Assembly (NCBI GenBank): GCA_009784145.1 | Contig: WRCI01000011.1 | Coordinates: forward strand, 1-19,022 | From: Methanobrevibacter sp. | GTDB lineage: Archaea; Methanobacteriota; Methanobacteria; Methanobacteriales; Methanobacteriaceae | Direction of reading: 5' to 3' | Length of the DNA stretch: 19,022 bases | In this document: piece after piece, positions 1 through 8,411 of the stretch | Position numbering within the stretch: position 1 is the stretch's first letter | Layout: the number at the start of each line of letters is the position of its first letter | The notes under the pieces: model-generated | What the model saw: the letters and a program-made list of their open reading frames with translations, nothing else | What the model was told of the DNA's origin: nothing | The model's database searches: none | Position numbers and translations under genes: made by a program

Positions 1-294
1 ATATTTTAGAATTTATTATATTATATTATTTAATATATTAATTTTATTATTCTTATTATATATAATTTAAATATAATTTACATAATTTGTCTATAGTTTT
101 ATAATTTTATAAAATTTATATAATTTATAAGATTATTTATATAATTTATAAAATTTATAAAAAAATAATTAGATTATTATATTATATAAATTCAAGTAAA
201 AAAATAATAAAAGAAATAAAAATAAACCAAAAATAAAGCAATAAAATTACAATCAAAAAGATAATAATGAAATTATAAGAGAATTATAAGAAAA
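1..294. other. AT-rich intergenic sequence downstream of ilvD
   Basis: Nearly pure A/T sequence with many short TTTATAA/TATAATTT runs. I see no convincing open reading frame, tRNA or strong hairpin. It holds the 3' flank of the minus-strand ilvD gene. The stop of ilvD is followed on its own strand by T-containing sequence, but no clear stem-loop terminator can be pointed out. Confidence 0.6.
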
Positions 295-1950
295 TTATCT
301 CAATATTGCTCCTTTATCTGCAGAAGAAACTGACTTCCTATATATATTCAACCATCCTTTTATTTCTTTTTCTGGAAACTTAACATTAGCTATCCTAGTA
401 GCTATTTCATTATCAGAAAGTTCTACATTAATAGATCTATTTTTAATATCAATTTCAATTATATCTCCATCTACAATAGCTGCTATTGGACCATCACTTA
501 TTGCTTCTGGTGAAATATGACCTACACATGGTCCTCTTGTACCTCCTGAAAACCTACCATCTGTGATGAGAGCCACATTTTTAATACCAAGACCCATTAT
601 AGCTGAAGTTGGATTCAACATCTCTCTCATTCCTGGTCCACCTTTTGGTCCTTCATAACGAATAACAACAATATTTCCTTCAAAAATTTCACCATTAAAA
701 ATAGCTTCAACACCCTCTTCTTCACTATTAAAAACTTTTGCAGGACCTTTATGATACATCATATTGTCTTCAACAGCAGCTTGTTTTATAACAGAGCCGT
801 CAGGAGCTAAATTTCCTTTTAAAATAGCTATCCCTCCTTCTTCATGAACAGGAGCATTGATTGATCTTATAACATTTGAATCCTTAATTTTTACCTCTTT
901 AATATTCTCATTCATGGTTTTACCATTACAAGTAATTGTAGAAGTATCAATTTTTGATTGAATAGTTTTTAAAACAGCAGGAATCCCTCCAGCATTATGC
1001 AAATCCAACATAGTATCTTCACCAGCTGGACTAATTGAAGCTATATGTGGAACAATTTTACTTATTTTATCAAATAAATCCAAATCAACTTTAACTCCTT
1101 TATCTTCAAGTTCATTAGCTATTGCTGGAATATGTAAAGCTGTGTTACTTGATCCACCTAAGGCCATGTCTATGGCTACAGCATTTTCAAATGATTTTTG
1201 TGTCATGATTTTAGAAGGAATTAGATTTTCCTCTATCATTTCAACAATTCGTTTTCCACTTTCATTAGCTATAATAAGTTTATTTTCATCAAGGGCAAGG
1301 GTGGTAGCACACATTGATAAACTCATTCCAAGAGTCTCAGTTATGCATGCCATTGTATTAGCTGTAAATAATCCAGAACAAGAACCAGCTCCTGGACAAG
1401 CATTACATTCAAGTTCATGTAAATCTTCTTTTGACATTTTACCAGAAGAGACTTCTCCAACAGCTTCATAAACAGTTATAAGATCTATATTCTCCCCTTT
1501 AAATTTCCCAGGAAACATTGGCCCCCCAGTAACAACAATAGATGGAATATCAAGTCTAGCTGCAGCTATCAACATTCCTGGAACTACTTTATCACAGCTT
1601 GGTAACAATACAAGCCCATCAAAACTATGACCCATAGTCATACTTTCAACAGTGCTGGCTATAATTTCACGAGAAGGGAGAGAATATTTCATTCCTATAT
1701 GGTTCATAGCTATTCCATCACAAATAGCCATAGTATTAAACTCAAATGGAATGCCTCCATTAGCTATAACTCCTTTTTTAACTTCAGCAGCTAGTTCATT
1801 TAGGTGAATATGACCTGGAACAACATCTGTGAAACTGTTAGCTATTCCAATGAATGGTTTATCAAAATCTTCATCTTTAAGACCACAAGCACGAAGTAAA
1901 GACCTATGTGGTGCTCTTTCAATCCCTTTTTTTATTTTATCGCTTCTCAT
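295..1950 (-). CDS. ilvD: Dihydroxy-acid dehydratase
   Basis: Dehydrates 2,3-dihydroxy-isovalerate and 2,3-dihydroxy-3-methylvalerate to the 2-oxo acids, the third common step of valine/isoleucine (and leucine/pantothenate) synthesis, in the cytosol. The 551-residue protein is of IlvD/Edd family length. Visible motifs are [13 protein letters not shown] near residues 38-50, CDG at 77-79, CDKVVPG at 119-125 (Cys119) and [13 protein letters not shown] at 181-193 (Cys185, Cys191). The NSFT start of the first motif resembles the E. coli oxygen-labile [4Fe-4S] type rather than types with a cysteine there; that cluster assignment is inference, but fits a strict anaerobe. The ATG at 1950 is preceded on the minus strand by GTGAT (plus-strand 1954-1958), a match to the 3' part of the archaeal Shine-Dalgarno. 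A cupin gene lies 135 bp upstream on the same strand, so co-transcription is possible but unproven. Confidence 0.96.
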   Translation of the reverse strand: MRSDKIKKGIERAPHRSLLRACGLKDEDFDKPFIGIANSFTDVVPGHIHLNELAAEVKKGVIANGGIPFEFNTMAICDGIAMNHIGMKYSLPSREIIASTVESMTMGHSFDGLVLLPSCDKVVPGMLIAAARLDIPSIVVTGGPMFPGKFKGENIDLITVYEAVGEVSSGKMSKEDLHELECNACPGAGSCSGLFTANTMACITETLGMSLSMCATTLALDENKLIIANESGKRIVEMIEENLIPSKIMTQKSFENAVAIDMALGGSSNTALHIPAIANELEDKGVKVDLDLFDKISKIVPHIASISPAGEDTMLDLHNAGGIPAVLKTIQSKIDTSTITCNGKTMNENIKEVKIKDSNVIRSINAPVHEEGGIAILKGNLAPDGSVIKQAAVEDNMMYHKGPAKVFNSEEEGVEAIFNGEIFEGNIVVIRYEGPKGGPGMREMLNPTSAIMGLGIKNVALITDGRFSGGTRGPCVGHISPEAISDGPIAAIVDGDIIEIDIKNRSINVELSDNEIATRIANVKFPEKEIKGWLNIYRKSVSSADKGAILR

Positions 1951-2023
1951 TTAATCACAATTATAAAATTTAAAAATTTAAGATAAATAGAGTTCAAAAC
2001 TCGAAATAATGAAAAAAATAGAA

Positions 2024-2089
2024 GTTAAAATTTTATACTAGATAAAACTAAACTATGTTAAAATTTTATACTAGATAAAACTAAACTAT
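2024..2089. repeat. Perfect 33-bp tandem duplication reaching into the cupin stop
   Basis: Two identical adjacent 33-bp copies (2024-2056 and 2057-2089), each starting GTTAAAATTTTATACTAG and ending AAACTAAACTAT. The right copy carries the TAG stop codon of the minus-strand cupin gene (2086-2088). Each copy contains TTTTAT-CTAGT-ATAAAA on the minus strand, a small hairpin that might act in 3'-end formation. The absence of mismatches suggests a recent duplication. Confidence 0.95.
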
Positions 2090-2409
2090 TTTTCAGACCT
2101 TATCATTATTAACATCATTTTAAAAGGTTCATTTGCAAATAAGGCATGAGGTATGTTAGCTGGCATGATAATAAATTCGCCTTTTTTAACAATGTTCTTA
2201 TTTCCATCAATGGTGATTTCTCCTACTCCATCCACAATTTGAACCAAAGCATCAAAAGGAGCACTGTGCTCACTTAGTCCTTGACCTTTATCAAAAGCAA
2301 AAATTGTAACTGTTCCAACTTCTTTTTTAATAATTTCAGTACTGACTACAGAACCTTCTTGGTATTCAGCTAAACTATTAATATTAATAGGTTTTCCAAT
2401 TAAATCCAT
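2086..2409 (-). CDS. Small single-domain cupin protein
   Basis: A 107-residue one-domain cupin (beta-barrel) protein. The first cupin motif is seen as GLSEHSAPFDALVQIVDG (residues 44-61), with His48 and Gln57 where a metal-binding His and Glu often sit. The second is GEFIIMPANIPHALFAN (77-93), with His88. Similar stand-alone cupins are common in anaerobic bacteria and methanogens, and most have no known substrate. The length is complete for a single barrel. The ATG start at 2409 is fixed by a near-perfect Shine-Dalgarno GAGGTGAT (minus strand, plus positions 2413-2420). The gene lies 135 bp upstream of ilvD on the same strand, but nothing in the protein ties it to branched-chain synthesis. 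The upstream region has an inverted repeat between two copies of CATGCTTAAT, a possible control site. Substrate and role are unknown; the family call is solid. Confidence 0.88.
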   Translation of the reverse strand: MDLIGKPININSLAEYQEGSVVSTEIIKKEVGTVTIFAFDKGQGLSEHSAPFDALVQIVDGVGEITIDGNKNIVKKGEFIIMPANIPHALFANEPFKMMLIMIRSEK

Positions 2410-2445
2410 TATATCACCTCAATTTATATCAAAATCTTATAAACC

Positions 2446-2520
2446 CATGCTTAATAATAGATTGTATAAAATATTTACAAAAATTATCTTTGTAAATCAT
2501 TCCTATTAAACATGCTTAAT
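2446..2520 (-). promoter_or_regulatory. Operator-like inverted and direct repeats upstream of cupin
   Basis: A perfect 9-bp inverted repeat, ATTTACAAA (2473-2481) and TTTGTAAAT (2489-2497) with a 7-bp centre, lies between two perfect copies of CATGCTTAAT (2446-2455 and 2511-2520). A TATA-like TTTTATA (minus strand, about 2464-2470) sits inside. The position, 40-110 bp upstream of the cupin start, and the symmetry suggest a transcription-factor site. No factor can be named, and chance palindromes are frequent at this base composition. Confidence 0.4.
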
Positions 2521-2637
2521 TATATTATATTTATTTAAAATAATAAACTTATTTAAAATAATAAAATTTATTAAAATAATAAATTTTTTATATATGATAA
2601 TAATTCTTCTTTAATAGTAATTGCTCTTATCTAAAAC

Positions 2638-2762
2638 ACTTGTATAATATAGTCTAATACTAATAATAACTTGCGTAATCTAGTTTAATATTAATAATAG
2701 CTTATATAGTCTAGTATAATATTAGTAATAACTTATACAATCTAATATAAGATTAAATAATA
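2638..2762. repeat. 31-bp imperfect tandem repeat, four copies
   Basis: Units at 2638-2668, 2669-2699, 2700-2730 and 2731-2762 (the last 32 bp). Each begins RCTT, has a TCTART-like centre and ends in AATAATA; a typical core is ATCTAGTTTAATATTAATAA. There are no spacers between units, so this is a minisatellite rather than a CRISPR array. It lies between the divergent cupin and adhesin promoters. Function unknown. Confidence 0.8.
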
Positions 2763-2994
2763 ATAATTTAATCTATAATAAATCTTAAACAGTTGATAAT
2801 AAATAATTTATAAAATTTAAGTATTGTTTATAATTAAAATCAAAAATAAAAGATAAATTAATCCTTAAACTAAAAAATATTAGATATAAAGATAAATTAT
2901 TGTGTTTGAAAAAAATATTTACATTTAGTAATCAATGAATTTGTAAATGAATTAAATAAATATATAAACATTTTTTCATGAATAAAAAATAAAG

Positions 2995-3002
2995 TTTATA
3001 TA
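2995..3002 (+). promoter_or_regulatory. TATA box of the adhesin-like gene
   Basis: Perfect archaeal TATA element TTTATATA. Archaeal start sites usually lie about 25 bp downstream of its centre, here near 3023-3028. The mRNA would then carry an untranslated leader of about 190 nt before the ATG at 3215. A second, closer promoter inside the leader cannot be excluded. Confidence 0.55.
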
Positions 3003-3214
3003 TAAAGTCGAACATACATTCAGTCACTATTAGTATTTACTTAGTTATATGAAAATTTTTTATTAAAAATCTTTAATATAATTAGGGTGTTTTACTGGTA
3101 GTATTATTTGATATATCAAGTAATGTATCTGAAACCTTTTGATGTCTAAAAATTAAAAAATTGAGCTATATTTTTTTCTTTTTAAAAAAGCATTGAGTGG
3201 TTTAGGAGGTAAAA

Positions 3215-4585
3215 ATGGACAAGATTGGTTGGACAAATACACAACCCCTTGTAATAGGTTTAGTAATCTTGACTCTTGTCTGTTGTGTTGTAGTCGGTTC
3301 TGTCTCCGCGGCAGAAGTCACTGTAGGTCCTCTTCCATCTGCAAGTATTGGATATATTAACTTAGAAGATGCTGTTGATGCATCGTCTGATAAGGGAATT
3401 ATAACAATGATGAGTGGAACATATAAAGGAGCTAAAAACAGAGGCATTACTATTAATAAAGACATAACAATTCAAGGTGCTGCTTACGCGAAAAAAGGCA
3501 CTGGTGAAACAATTATTGATGGCGAAAATCAAGGTGCTATTTTCACTATAGAAAATGGTGCTGTGGTCAATATTTATGGAATTACTTTCAGAAATAGTGG
3601 ATCAATTATTGATAAAACAGCCGCAATCAATAATTATGGAACCTTAAACATTGATAAGTGTAAATTCACTAACAATGACCTTGGTGTAAAGGATTGTGGT
3701 AAATTAAATTTACTTAACTCTGAATTTACACGAAATAGTGTCTGTGTTGAATTAGATAGTGAAAGAGCTTTAATAAAAGGCTGTGACTTTGCTAACAATG
3801 GATATGCATTTGAAATTATGGCTGGTGCATCCAGCAATGTAATTAACTACAATCGTTTCGCAGAAAATTCAATGGATATTATAAGCAATGGACTTTTCAC
3901 CAATGTTGAATTCAATTGGTGGGGAAGTAATGCTGGAGTTATAAAATCCTTTGGTATCGAAAGTATTGTGAAAACTGTGTATTTCATACTTCAACTTGAT
4001 GCAGACAATCGTGTCGCAAGAACTAATCAAGCAGTAACCTATCCTGGAGGAGAATTAGCTAATCTAGGATATAGTTTAAAAACAAATACTCTTGTTGACT
4101 TTGAACGTAATGTACTTCCATCGTTTAATGTTTTTCTAACATTACCAAATGGAAGAACTATTACCCTTAGTTCAAACACTGTATATAACTATGCTTTAAC
4201 TGGATTCAGGAATCAAAATTTTGTATTTAGACTTAGATCAGATAATGAAGCATTTGGATTTAATGTAAATTTTGTTGGTGGAATTACTCCATCTATTCAG
4301 CCAGCTTATGGGGTATTTTATAACCCAGAAGTATTTTGCGATGTAAACAAATATAACTACAATCCTTTCTCTGAAGATGATGATTCTGCTAGAAAAGTTT
4401 CTAGTACAGAATCTCAAAGTGAAACAGGTGATGCTGACACTGAAGAAAAAGTAAGTTATAAGGGAAACACAAATAATGTTCCAGATGTTCAAGCTAGTAT
4501 GAAAGAAACTGGAATTCCAATTATTGGAATGATTCTGGTTATCTTATCCGTCCTAGGTGTATTTGTCAAAGGAAAAAAAGATTAA
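3215..4585 (+). CDS. Adhesin-like cell-surface protein with beta-helix repeats
   Basis: A 456-residue secreted protein. Residues 1-32 form a signal peptide (hydrophobic 12-30, cleavage likely after SVSA or SVSAA). Residues about 60-240 show right-handed beta-helix (pectate-lyase/NosD-like) repeats such as GAIFTIENGAVVNIYGITF, TLNIDKCKFTNN and LLNSEFTRN, closing with FNWWGSNAG at 233-240, a signature seen in methanogen adhesin-like proteins. Residues 250-375 are an unassigned beta-rich part. An acidic/serine-rich linker (about 376-430) leads to one membrane helix, GIPIIGMILVILSVLGVFV (433-451), and a KGKKD tail, so the protein is probably anchored in the membrane and spans the pseudomurein wall. 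It is small for the family. The start is set by AGGAGGT at 3204-3210. A strong hairpin follows the stop. The ligand is unknown; host, fibre or syntroph binding would be inference. Confidence 0.85.
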   Translation: MDKIGWTNTQPLVIGLVILTLVCCVVVGSVSAAEVTVGPLPSASIGYINLEDAVDASSDKGIITMMSGTYKGAKNRGITINKDITIQGAAYAKKGTGETIIDGENQGAIFTIENGAVVNIYGITFRNSGSIIDKTAAINNYGTLNIDKCKFTNNDLGVKDCGKLNLLNSEFTRNSVCVELDSERALIKGCDFANNGYAFEIMAGASSNVINYNRFAENSMDIISNGLFTNVEFNWWGSNAGVIKSFGIESIVKTVYFILQLDADNRVARTNQAVTYPGGELANLGYSLKTNTLVDFERNVLPSFNVFLTLPNGRTITLSSNTVYNYALTGFRNQNFVFRLRSDNEAFGFNVNFVGGITPSIQPAYGVFYNPEVFCDVNKYNYNPFSEDDDSARKVSSTESQSETGDADTEEKVSYKGNTNNVPDVQASMKETGIPIIGMILVILSVLGVFVKGKKD

Positions 4586-4625
4586 AAAGAGAAATATTTT
4601 TTTTTATTTTCTCTTTTTTTATTTT
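4584..4625 (+). terminator. Hairpin plus T-run after the adhesin gene
   Basis: A perfect 11-bp inverted repeat, AAAAAGAGAAA (4584-4594) and TTTCTCTTTTT (4608-4618), continues straight into further T-rich sequence. It begins within the stop codon of the adhesin gene, so it is well placed to end that transcript, either as a hairpin or simply through its oligo-T tracts, which suffice in archaea. Confidence 0.75.
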
Positions 4626-4630
4626 TTTTA

Positions 4631-4729
4631 TTTTAAATTATTTTCATATTTTATAATACTCTAGTTTTTATTTTAACTTGTTTTCTTATTTTATAATACT
4701 ATAATATTTATTTTAACTTATTTTCTATT
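4631..4729. repeat. 40-bp tandem repeat, 2.5 copies
   Basis: Units at 4631-4670 and 4671-4710 (34 of 40 positions identical) and a partial third from 4711. The best-kept part is TATTTTATAATACT in the middle of the unit; each unit starts TTTTAA. It follows the adhesin terminator directly. No function can be assigned. Confidence 0.8.
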
Positions 4730-4913
4730 GATTTTACTCTATCTTTAAAATTTCTATTTTAAAATCTTTTTTTATGTGATTTTCAGTTTTATTTTAATTT
4801 AAAACTTTTTTAAATCAATTTACTACAATTTGACTGAATTTCATCTTTAATTAAACTATTTTCAAACTAAAACATAGTTTTAGTATTTTTTAGGTTCTAA
4901 TGTTTGAAATTTA

Positions 4914-4934
4914 GACATGGAGTTCAAGTGTAAC
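4914..4934 (+). repeat. Dispersed TTCAAGTG motif, copy A
   Basis: GACATGGAGTTCAAGTGTAA and one further base. It matches the copy at 5196-5215 at 17 of 20 positions, and its TTCAAGTGTAA core matches the motifs in the candidate RNA elements at 18.1-18.8 kb. Same orientation as thrS, which starts about 610 bp downstream. Confidence 0.6.
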
Positions 4935-5195
4935 TATAAATTAATCAAAATAATATAAATCTAAAAAGAAGTAAAAGTACTATATAGTGAATTCAATATT
5001 AATACCGTTAACAATTGTAGATTTTCTAATAATATAGTTTAATTATAATAATATAAAAAAAGTATCTTATTAAAATAAAATAATAATAAATGTTAACAAA
5101 TATTTAGTTTAAAAAAGAGAAAATATTTATTTAAAGCAAATTTTAACTACAATTTTAACTATTTAACAAGATTTTAATTTTTTCTATTAAAAAAA

Positions 5196-5215
5196 GACAT
5201 TGATTTCAAGTGAAA
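5196..5215 (+). repeat. Dispersed TTCAAGTG motif, copy B
   Basis: GACATTGATTTCAAGTGAAA, the second copy of the 20-bp motif upstream of thrS, 282 bp from copy A in the same orientation. The TTTCAAGTG core is identical to that in the elements at the right end of the window. Confidence 0.6.
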
Positions 5216-5541
5216 AATAATAGTAACTTTATAAAAAATATATCTTATTATAATACAAATATCTTTATTAAATAATGTATAGAGATATTCTTCTCTATAT
5301 TATTATTCTTCTATATATTATAAATTATGAAAATTCATCTATAAGATTCTATAAAATTTTATAAAATTATAAAATATTCTTTATAATATTAAATAAAATA
5401 TTTTTATTTATATAAAATTATAATAATATAAATAGAATATAAAATAAAATAAATAAAATATAAAATAAAATAAATAAAGTATTATGATAAAATAATAATT
5501 AAATCTAATTAAATTATACCGTGATAAAAAAAGGAGATACA

Positions 5542-7380
5542 ATGAGAGTATTATTAATTCATTCTAATCATTTAAAATATAAAACAAAAAATAAAACTCC
5601 AATAGCTGAAGAAATTGAAGCAGAGGCAAAAGAAGGAAATTTTGAAGAATCATTAGTTGTGTTTACAGCTGTTGAAAAAGATGATGAAAAAAATCCTGCA
5701 ACTGTTGTTAATAACTTAATAGAAGAAATAAAAAAGGTTAATGGGCAAATAAATGCTAAAAATATTGTTCTATATCCATATGCGCATTTATCATCCTCAC
5801 TTTCATCTCCAAAAATAGCTATAACTATACTAAAAGAAGCAGAAGTTGAGTTAGCTGCAAGAGGATTTGAAGTATATAGAGTACCATTTGGTTGGTATAA
5901 ATCATTTGAAATCTCTTGTAAGGGTCACCCCCTTTCAGAACTATCTAGAAATATTGGCCATATTGAAATAAGTCCAGATGAAATAGCTGAAGAGGAAACT
6001 AATCCATCAAAATTCTATATATTAGAAGATGGTGAATTAAAAGATAGTGAAACTTACAAATATGAAAAAAAATCTGATTTGAAAAAATTAGCTAGTTATG
6101 AGCTTGGAACTGGGAAAAGTAAAGATAAAGAACCACCTCATGTTAAGTTAATGAGAGAAAAGGAATTAGCTGATTATGAAAGTGCATCTGATGCTGGTCA
6201 TTTGAAATGGTATCCAAAAGGTCGCCTTATCAGAGATCTTTTATCTGATTATGTATATAATTTAGTTACTGATCTTGGAGCAATGCCTATTGAAACTCCT
6301 GTGATGTATGATTTAGATAATGATGCAATAAGAGAGCATGCTGAGAAATTTGGTGAAAGGCAATATAAAATTCAAACAAAAAAGGAATTGATGCTGAGAT
6401 TTGCCTGTTGTTTTGGAGCTTTTAGAGTATTAGGAAACTCATTTTTAACTTGGAAAAATCTTCCAGCTAGAGTTTACGAGCTATCAACATATAGTTTTAG
6501 ATATGAAAAGAGAGGAGAAGTTGTAGGGCTTAAACGTTTAAGAGGATTTACAATGCCAGATATGCATTCAGTATGTGCTGATATAGACCAATCTCTTATA
6601 GAATTTGATAAACAAGTAGATATGTGTGTTCAAACTGGAAAAGATTTTAATGTAAATTATGAAGCTATATTTAGAGCTACTCAAGACTTTTATGATGAAA
6701 ATAAAGAATGGATGCATAAAACTGCAGAAAGAATTAATAAGCCATTAATATTAGAAATTTTACCAGAACGAAAACACTATTGGGTTTGTAAAATGGATTT
6801 CGCAGCTATTGACTATTTAGGTCGTCCAATTGAAAATCCAACCGTTCAAATAGATGTTGAAAGTGGGAAAAGATTTGATATTAGCTATTTAAACAAGGAA
6901 GAAAAAGAAGAACATCCTATTATTCTTCATTGTAGTCCAACTGGAAGTATTGAAAGGGTAATATGTAGTCTTTTAGAAAAAACAGCTATTGAAATGAATC
7001 AAAAACCACCTATGTTACCAATCTGGCTATCACCTACCCAAGTTAGAGTTATACCTGTTGGTGAAAATCACATTGAATTTGCAAATCAAATAGCTGATGA
7101 AGTAGCTCTCAACAATATAAGAGTAGATGTTGATAATAGAGACGAAAGAGTAGGTAAAAAAATAAGAAATTCAGCTACTGACTGGGTTCCATTTACAATA
7201 GTTGTTGGAGATAAAGAAATAGAAACAGGTAAATTAAATGTTACTATAAGAGAAACTGGTGAAAAGAAAGAAATGGATATTGATGAAGTAGTTTATCAAG
7301 TATTATCAAAAACTATGGAAAAACCATTTAGAAAATTACCAATTCAAAGAAATCTTTCAACAAGAATTAATTTCAAATAA
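5542..7380 (+). CDS. thrS: Threonyl-tRNA synthetase, archaeal type
   Basis: Charges tRNA-Thr with threonine in the cytosol. It has 612 residues with the archaeal domain order. Residues 1-140 are the D-aminoacyl-deacylase-like editing domain ([16 protein letters not shown] around His82, [23 protein letters not shown] at 114-136), which removes mischarged serine. The class II catalytic core is about 200-500, with likely zinc ligands Cys289/Cys290, His342 ([10 protein letters not shown]) and His463 (LHCSPTG), motif 2 in [20 protein letters not shown] and motif 3 in [15 protein letters not shown]. The anticodon-binding domain starts at [13 protein letters not shown] longer frame could begin at GTG 5521, but ATG 5542 is preferred: AAGGAGAT (5531-5538) lies just before it, and family members begin MRVLLIHS. 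The gene is monocistronic; 1 kb of A/T-rich DNA follows. Confidence 0.97.
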   Translation: MRVLLIHSNHLKYKTKNKTPIAEEIEAEAKEGNFEESLVVFTAVEKDDEKNPATVVNNLIEEIKKVNGQINAKNIVLYPYAHLSSSLSSPKIAITILKEAEVELAARGFEVYRVPFGWYKSFEISCKGHPLSELSRNIGHIEISPDEIAEEETNPSKFYILEDGELKDSETYKYEKKSDLKKLASYELGTGKSKDKEPPHVKLMREKELADYESASDAGHLKWYPKGRLIRDLLSDYVYNLVTDLGAMPIETPVMYDLDNDAIREHAEKFGERQYKIQTKKELMLRFACCFGAFRVLGNSFLTWKNLPARVYELSTYSFRYEKRGEVVGLKRLRGFTMPDMHSVCADIDQSLIEFDKQVDMCVQTGKDFNVNYEAIFRATQDFYDENKEWMHKTAERINKPLILEILPERKHYWVCKMDFAAIDYLGRPIENPTVQIDVESGKRFDISYLNKEEKEEHPIILHCSPTGSIERVICSLLEKTAIEMNQKPPMLPIWLSPTQVRVIPVGENHIEFANQIADEVALNNIRVDVDNRDERVGKKIRNSATDWVPFTIVVGDKEIETGKLNVTIRETGEKKEMDIDEVVYQVLSKTMEKPFRKLPIQRNLSTRINFK

Positions 7381-7891
7381 TAAATAAAGAATATTGAATT
7401 TAACTTATTTTTTTAATCTTTTTCATATTTTTTATTTATTGAAATTTTATTTATTATTTTTATAATCTTTATTTATAATTTCTATTTATAATTATTATTT
7501 ATTATTGTATTTCCTCTTATTTAACTATTTATTAAGTTATTTTATTTTTATTTTATATATATTAATTTTATATTCATTAATATTTAATTTTAAATTATTA
7601 TTTATATTATTTTAAAAATTATACATTAAACTATAAAAAAATATAATAAAAAAATATAATTAAAAAATATAATTAAAAAATATAAATAAGAAAACACAAT
7701 TTATGAAAAAAGTACTATTATCAAAAAATTACACAATCACCTGAAAAACCCTATTAATAAAAATAATTTATATTAATATAATTTTATAAACAAAGACAAA
7801 AATTCCATGAATAAATAAAATAACATGTTAAACAAAATATTACATTATTAACTGAAATATTCACTCTTAAAATAGCTAAAAAAGAGATATA
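7381..7891. other. AT-rich spacer after thrS with T-tracts and a 13-bp repeat
   Basis: T-tracts at about 7407-7436 follow the thrS stop and probably end its transcript. Around 7635-7687 there is a roughly 13-bp tandem repeat of AAAAAATATAATT (about four copies). No reading frame, tRNA or strong structure was found before the TATA box at 7892. Confidence 0.5.
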
Positions 7892-7899
7892 TTTATATA
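7892..7899 (+). promoter_or_regulatory. TATA box ahead of a structured non-coding region
   Basis: Perfect TTTATATA in the middle of a gene-free kilobase. A start site about 25 bp downstream would fall near 7918-7922, exactly where a chain of hairpins begins. It is 510 bp upstream of fae-hps, so it is more likely to serve a separate RNA than fae-hps itself, although a very long leader is possible. Confidence 0.45.
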
Positions 7900-7917
7900 T
7901 GATTAGAAACACAGTAT

Positions 7918-8155
7918 ATTTGGTAAGAATATGCCAAAGGACTTTTTGCATTGTGAGTCCTGAATTTTGTTCAATATATAAATGTAAGTCAGAAAAATTT
8001 TAAAACATTGATTCTTCCCCAAGATTAAAAAAATTAAGTGTTTAAACCCCAATTATTTATAGCTAATTAAAATATAATTTTTAAGTCTCCGTTTAAAAAT
8101 TTCACCATTTTTTTTAAATAATTAGCTAAATTCTGACTTACATTGAACAAAATCG
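7918..8155 (+). ncRNA. Candidate structured RNA or palindromic element upstream of fae-hps
   Basis: Three nested signals lie behind the TATA box at 7892. First, a hairpin TTTGG-N10-CCAAA (about 7919-7938). Second, a hairpin AGGACT-N12-AGTCCT beginning at 7938/7939. Third, a long-range inverted repeat: ATTTTGTTCA plus ATGTAAGTCAGAA (7964-7992, split by the 8-bp insert ATATATAA) is the complement of 8131-8153, TTCTGACTTACATTGAACAA and three further bases. Inside this lies AGCTAATTA (from 8061) pairing with TAATTAGCT (about 8119-8126). Composition is richer in G/C than the surroundings. It does not resemble SRP RNA, RNase P RNA or a tRNA. The alternative is a small palindromic or MITE-like insertion whose terminal repeats are the 23-bp arms. 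The limits are approximate. Confidence 0.4.
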
Positions 8156-8276
8156 TTTATTTAGTAAAAAAATTATATTTATAAAAAACTATATTTTACT
8201 AAAAATTGTTTATTTACTAAAAAATTATATTTATTAAAAGTTGTTTATTTATCAAAGTTACTATATTTATAAAGTT
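8155..8276. repeat. Imperfect tandem repeat beginning GTTTATTT, three copies
   Basis: Copies start at 8155, 8208 and 8243, each with GTTTATTT, then a short A-rich part and TATATTTAT. The last two are spaced exactly 35 bp; the first is separated by an extra 18 bp. They fill the space between the structured element and the fae-hps promoter region. Function unknown. Confidence 0.6.
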
Positions 8277-8411
8277 AAAATATTATACTAATTATAAGTG
8301 AACTATCATATTATTATAGTAAACATTATATTAATTAAAAACAAAGCTATTATCATTAAAATATCAAACTAATTAAAAATGTAAAATATCATGTGAATTC
8401 GGAGGTATTGA

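Larger units (their letters stand above)
2421..3214. other. Divergent intergenic region between cupin and adhesin genes
   Basis: About 800 bp without a gene. It holds the presumed cupin promoter and operator-like repeats (2446-2520), an 18-19-bp imperfect tandem repeat built on TTTAAAATAATAAA (about 2531-2586), a 31-bp tandem repeat (2638-2762), featureless A/T sequence (2763-2990), then the TATA box and long leader of the adhesin gene. No small gene or tRNA was recognised. Confidence 0.6.
4730..5541. other. Intergenic region upstream of thrS with two TTCAAGTG motifs
   Basis: About 800 bp without a recognisable gene. It contains CTAAAA-CATAG-TTTTAG (perfect 6-bp stem, about 4867-4883) and two copies of a 20-bp motif, GACATGGAGTTCAAGTGTAA (from 4914) and GACATTGATTTCAAGTGAAA (from 5196). 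From 5220 onward it is almost pure A/T with short AAATAAAATA-type repeats up to the thrS Shine-Dalgarno. The thrS promoter must lie here, but several TATA-like stretches compete. Confidence 0.55.

Noticed and set aside
1142..1471. 109-codon plus-strand frame inside ilvD
   Set aside because: Fully antisense to a well-conserved part of ilvD (the cysteine motif region), with no ribosome-binding site; a shadow of the real gene.
1990..2002. GAGTTCAAAACTC as a tRNA T-arm
   Set aside because: The stem is 5 bp with only a 3-nt loop, and no acceptor, D or anticodon arm can be drawn around it; a simple hairpin upstream of ilvD.
2638..2762. Short CRISPR array
   Set aside because: The 31-bp units follow each other without spacers and diverge in sequence; a simple tandem repeat.
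5521..5541. GTG at 5521 as start of thrS
   Set aside because: It would add seven residues and place the Shine-Dalgarno AAGGAGAT inside the coding region; ATG 5542 right after that site gives the family-typical MRVLLIHS.
7918..8155. SRP RNA or RNase P RNA
   Set aside because: Size is roughly right, but none of the conserved cores of either RNA can be recognised, and the element is far too A/U-rich for them.
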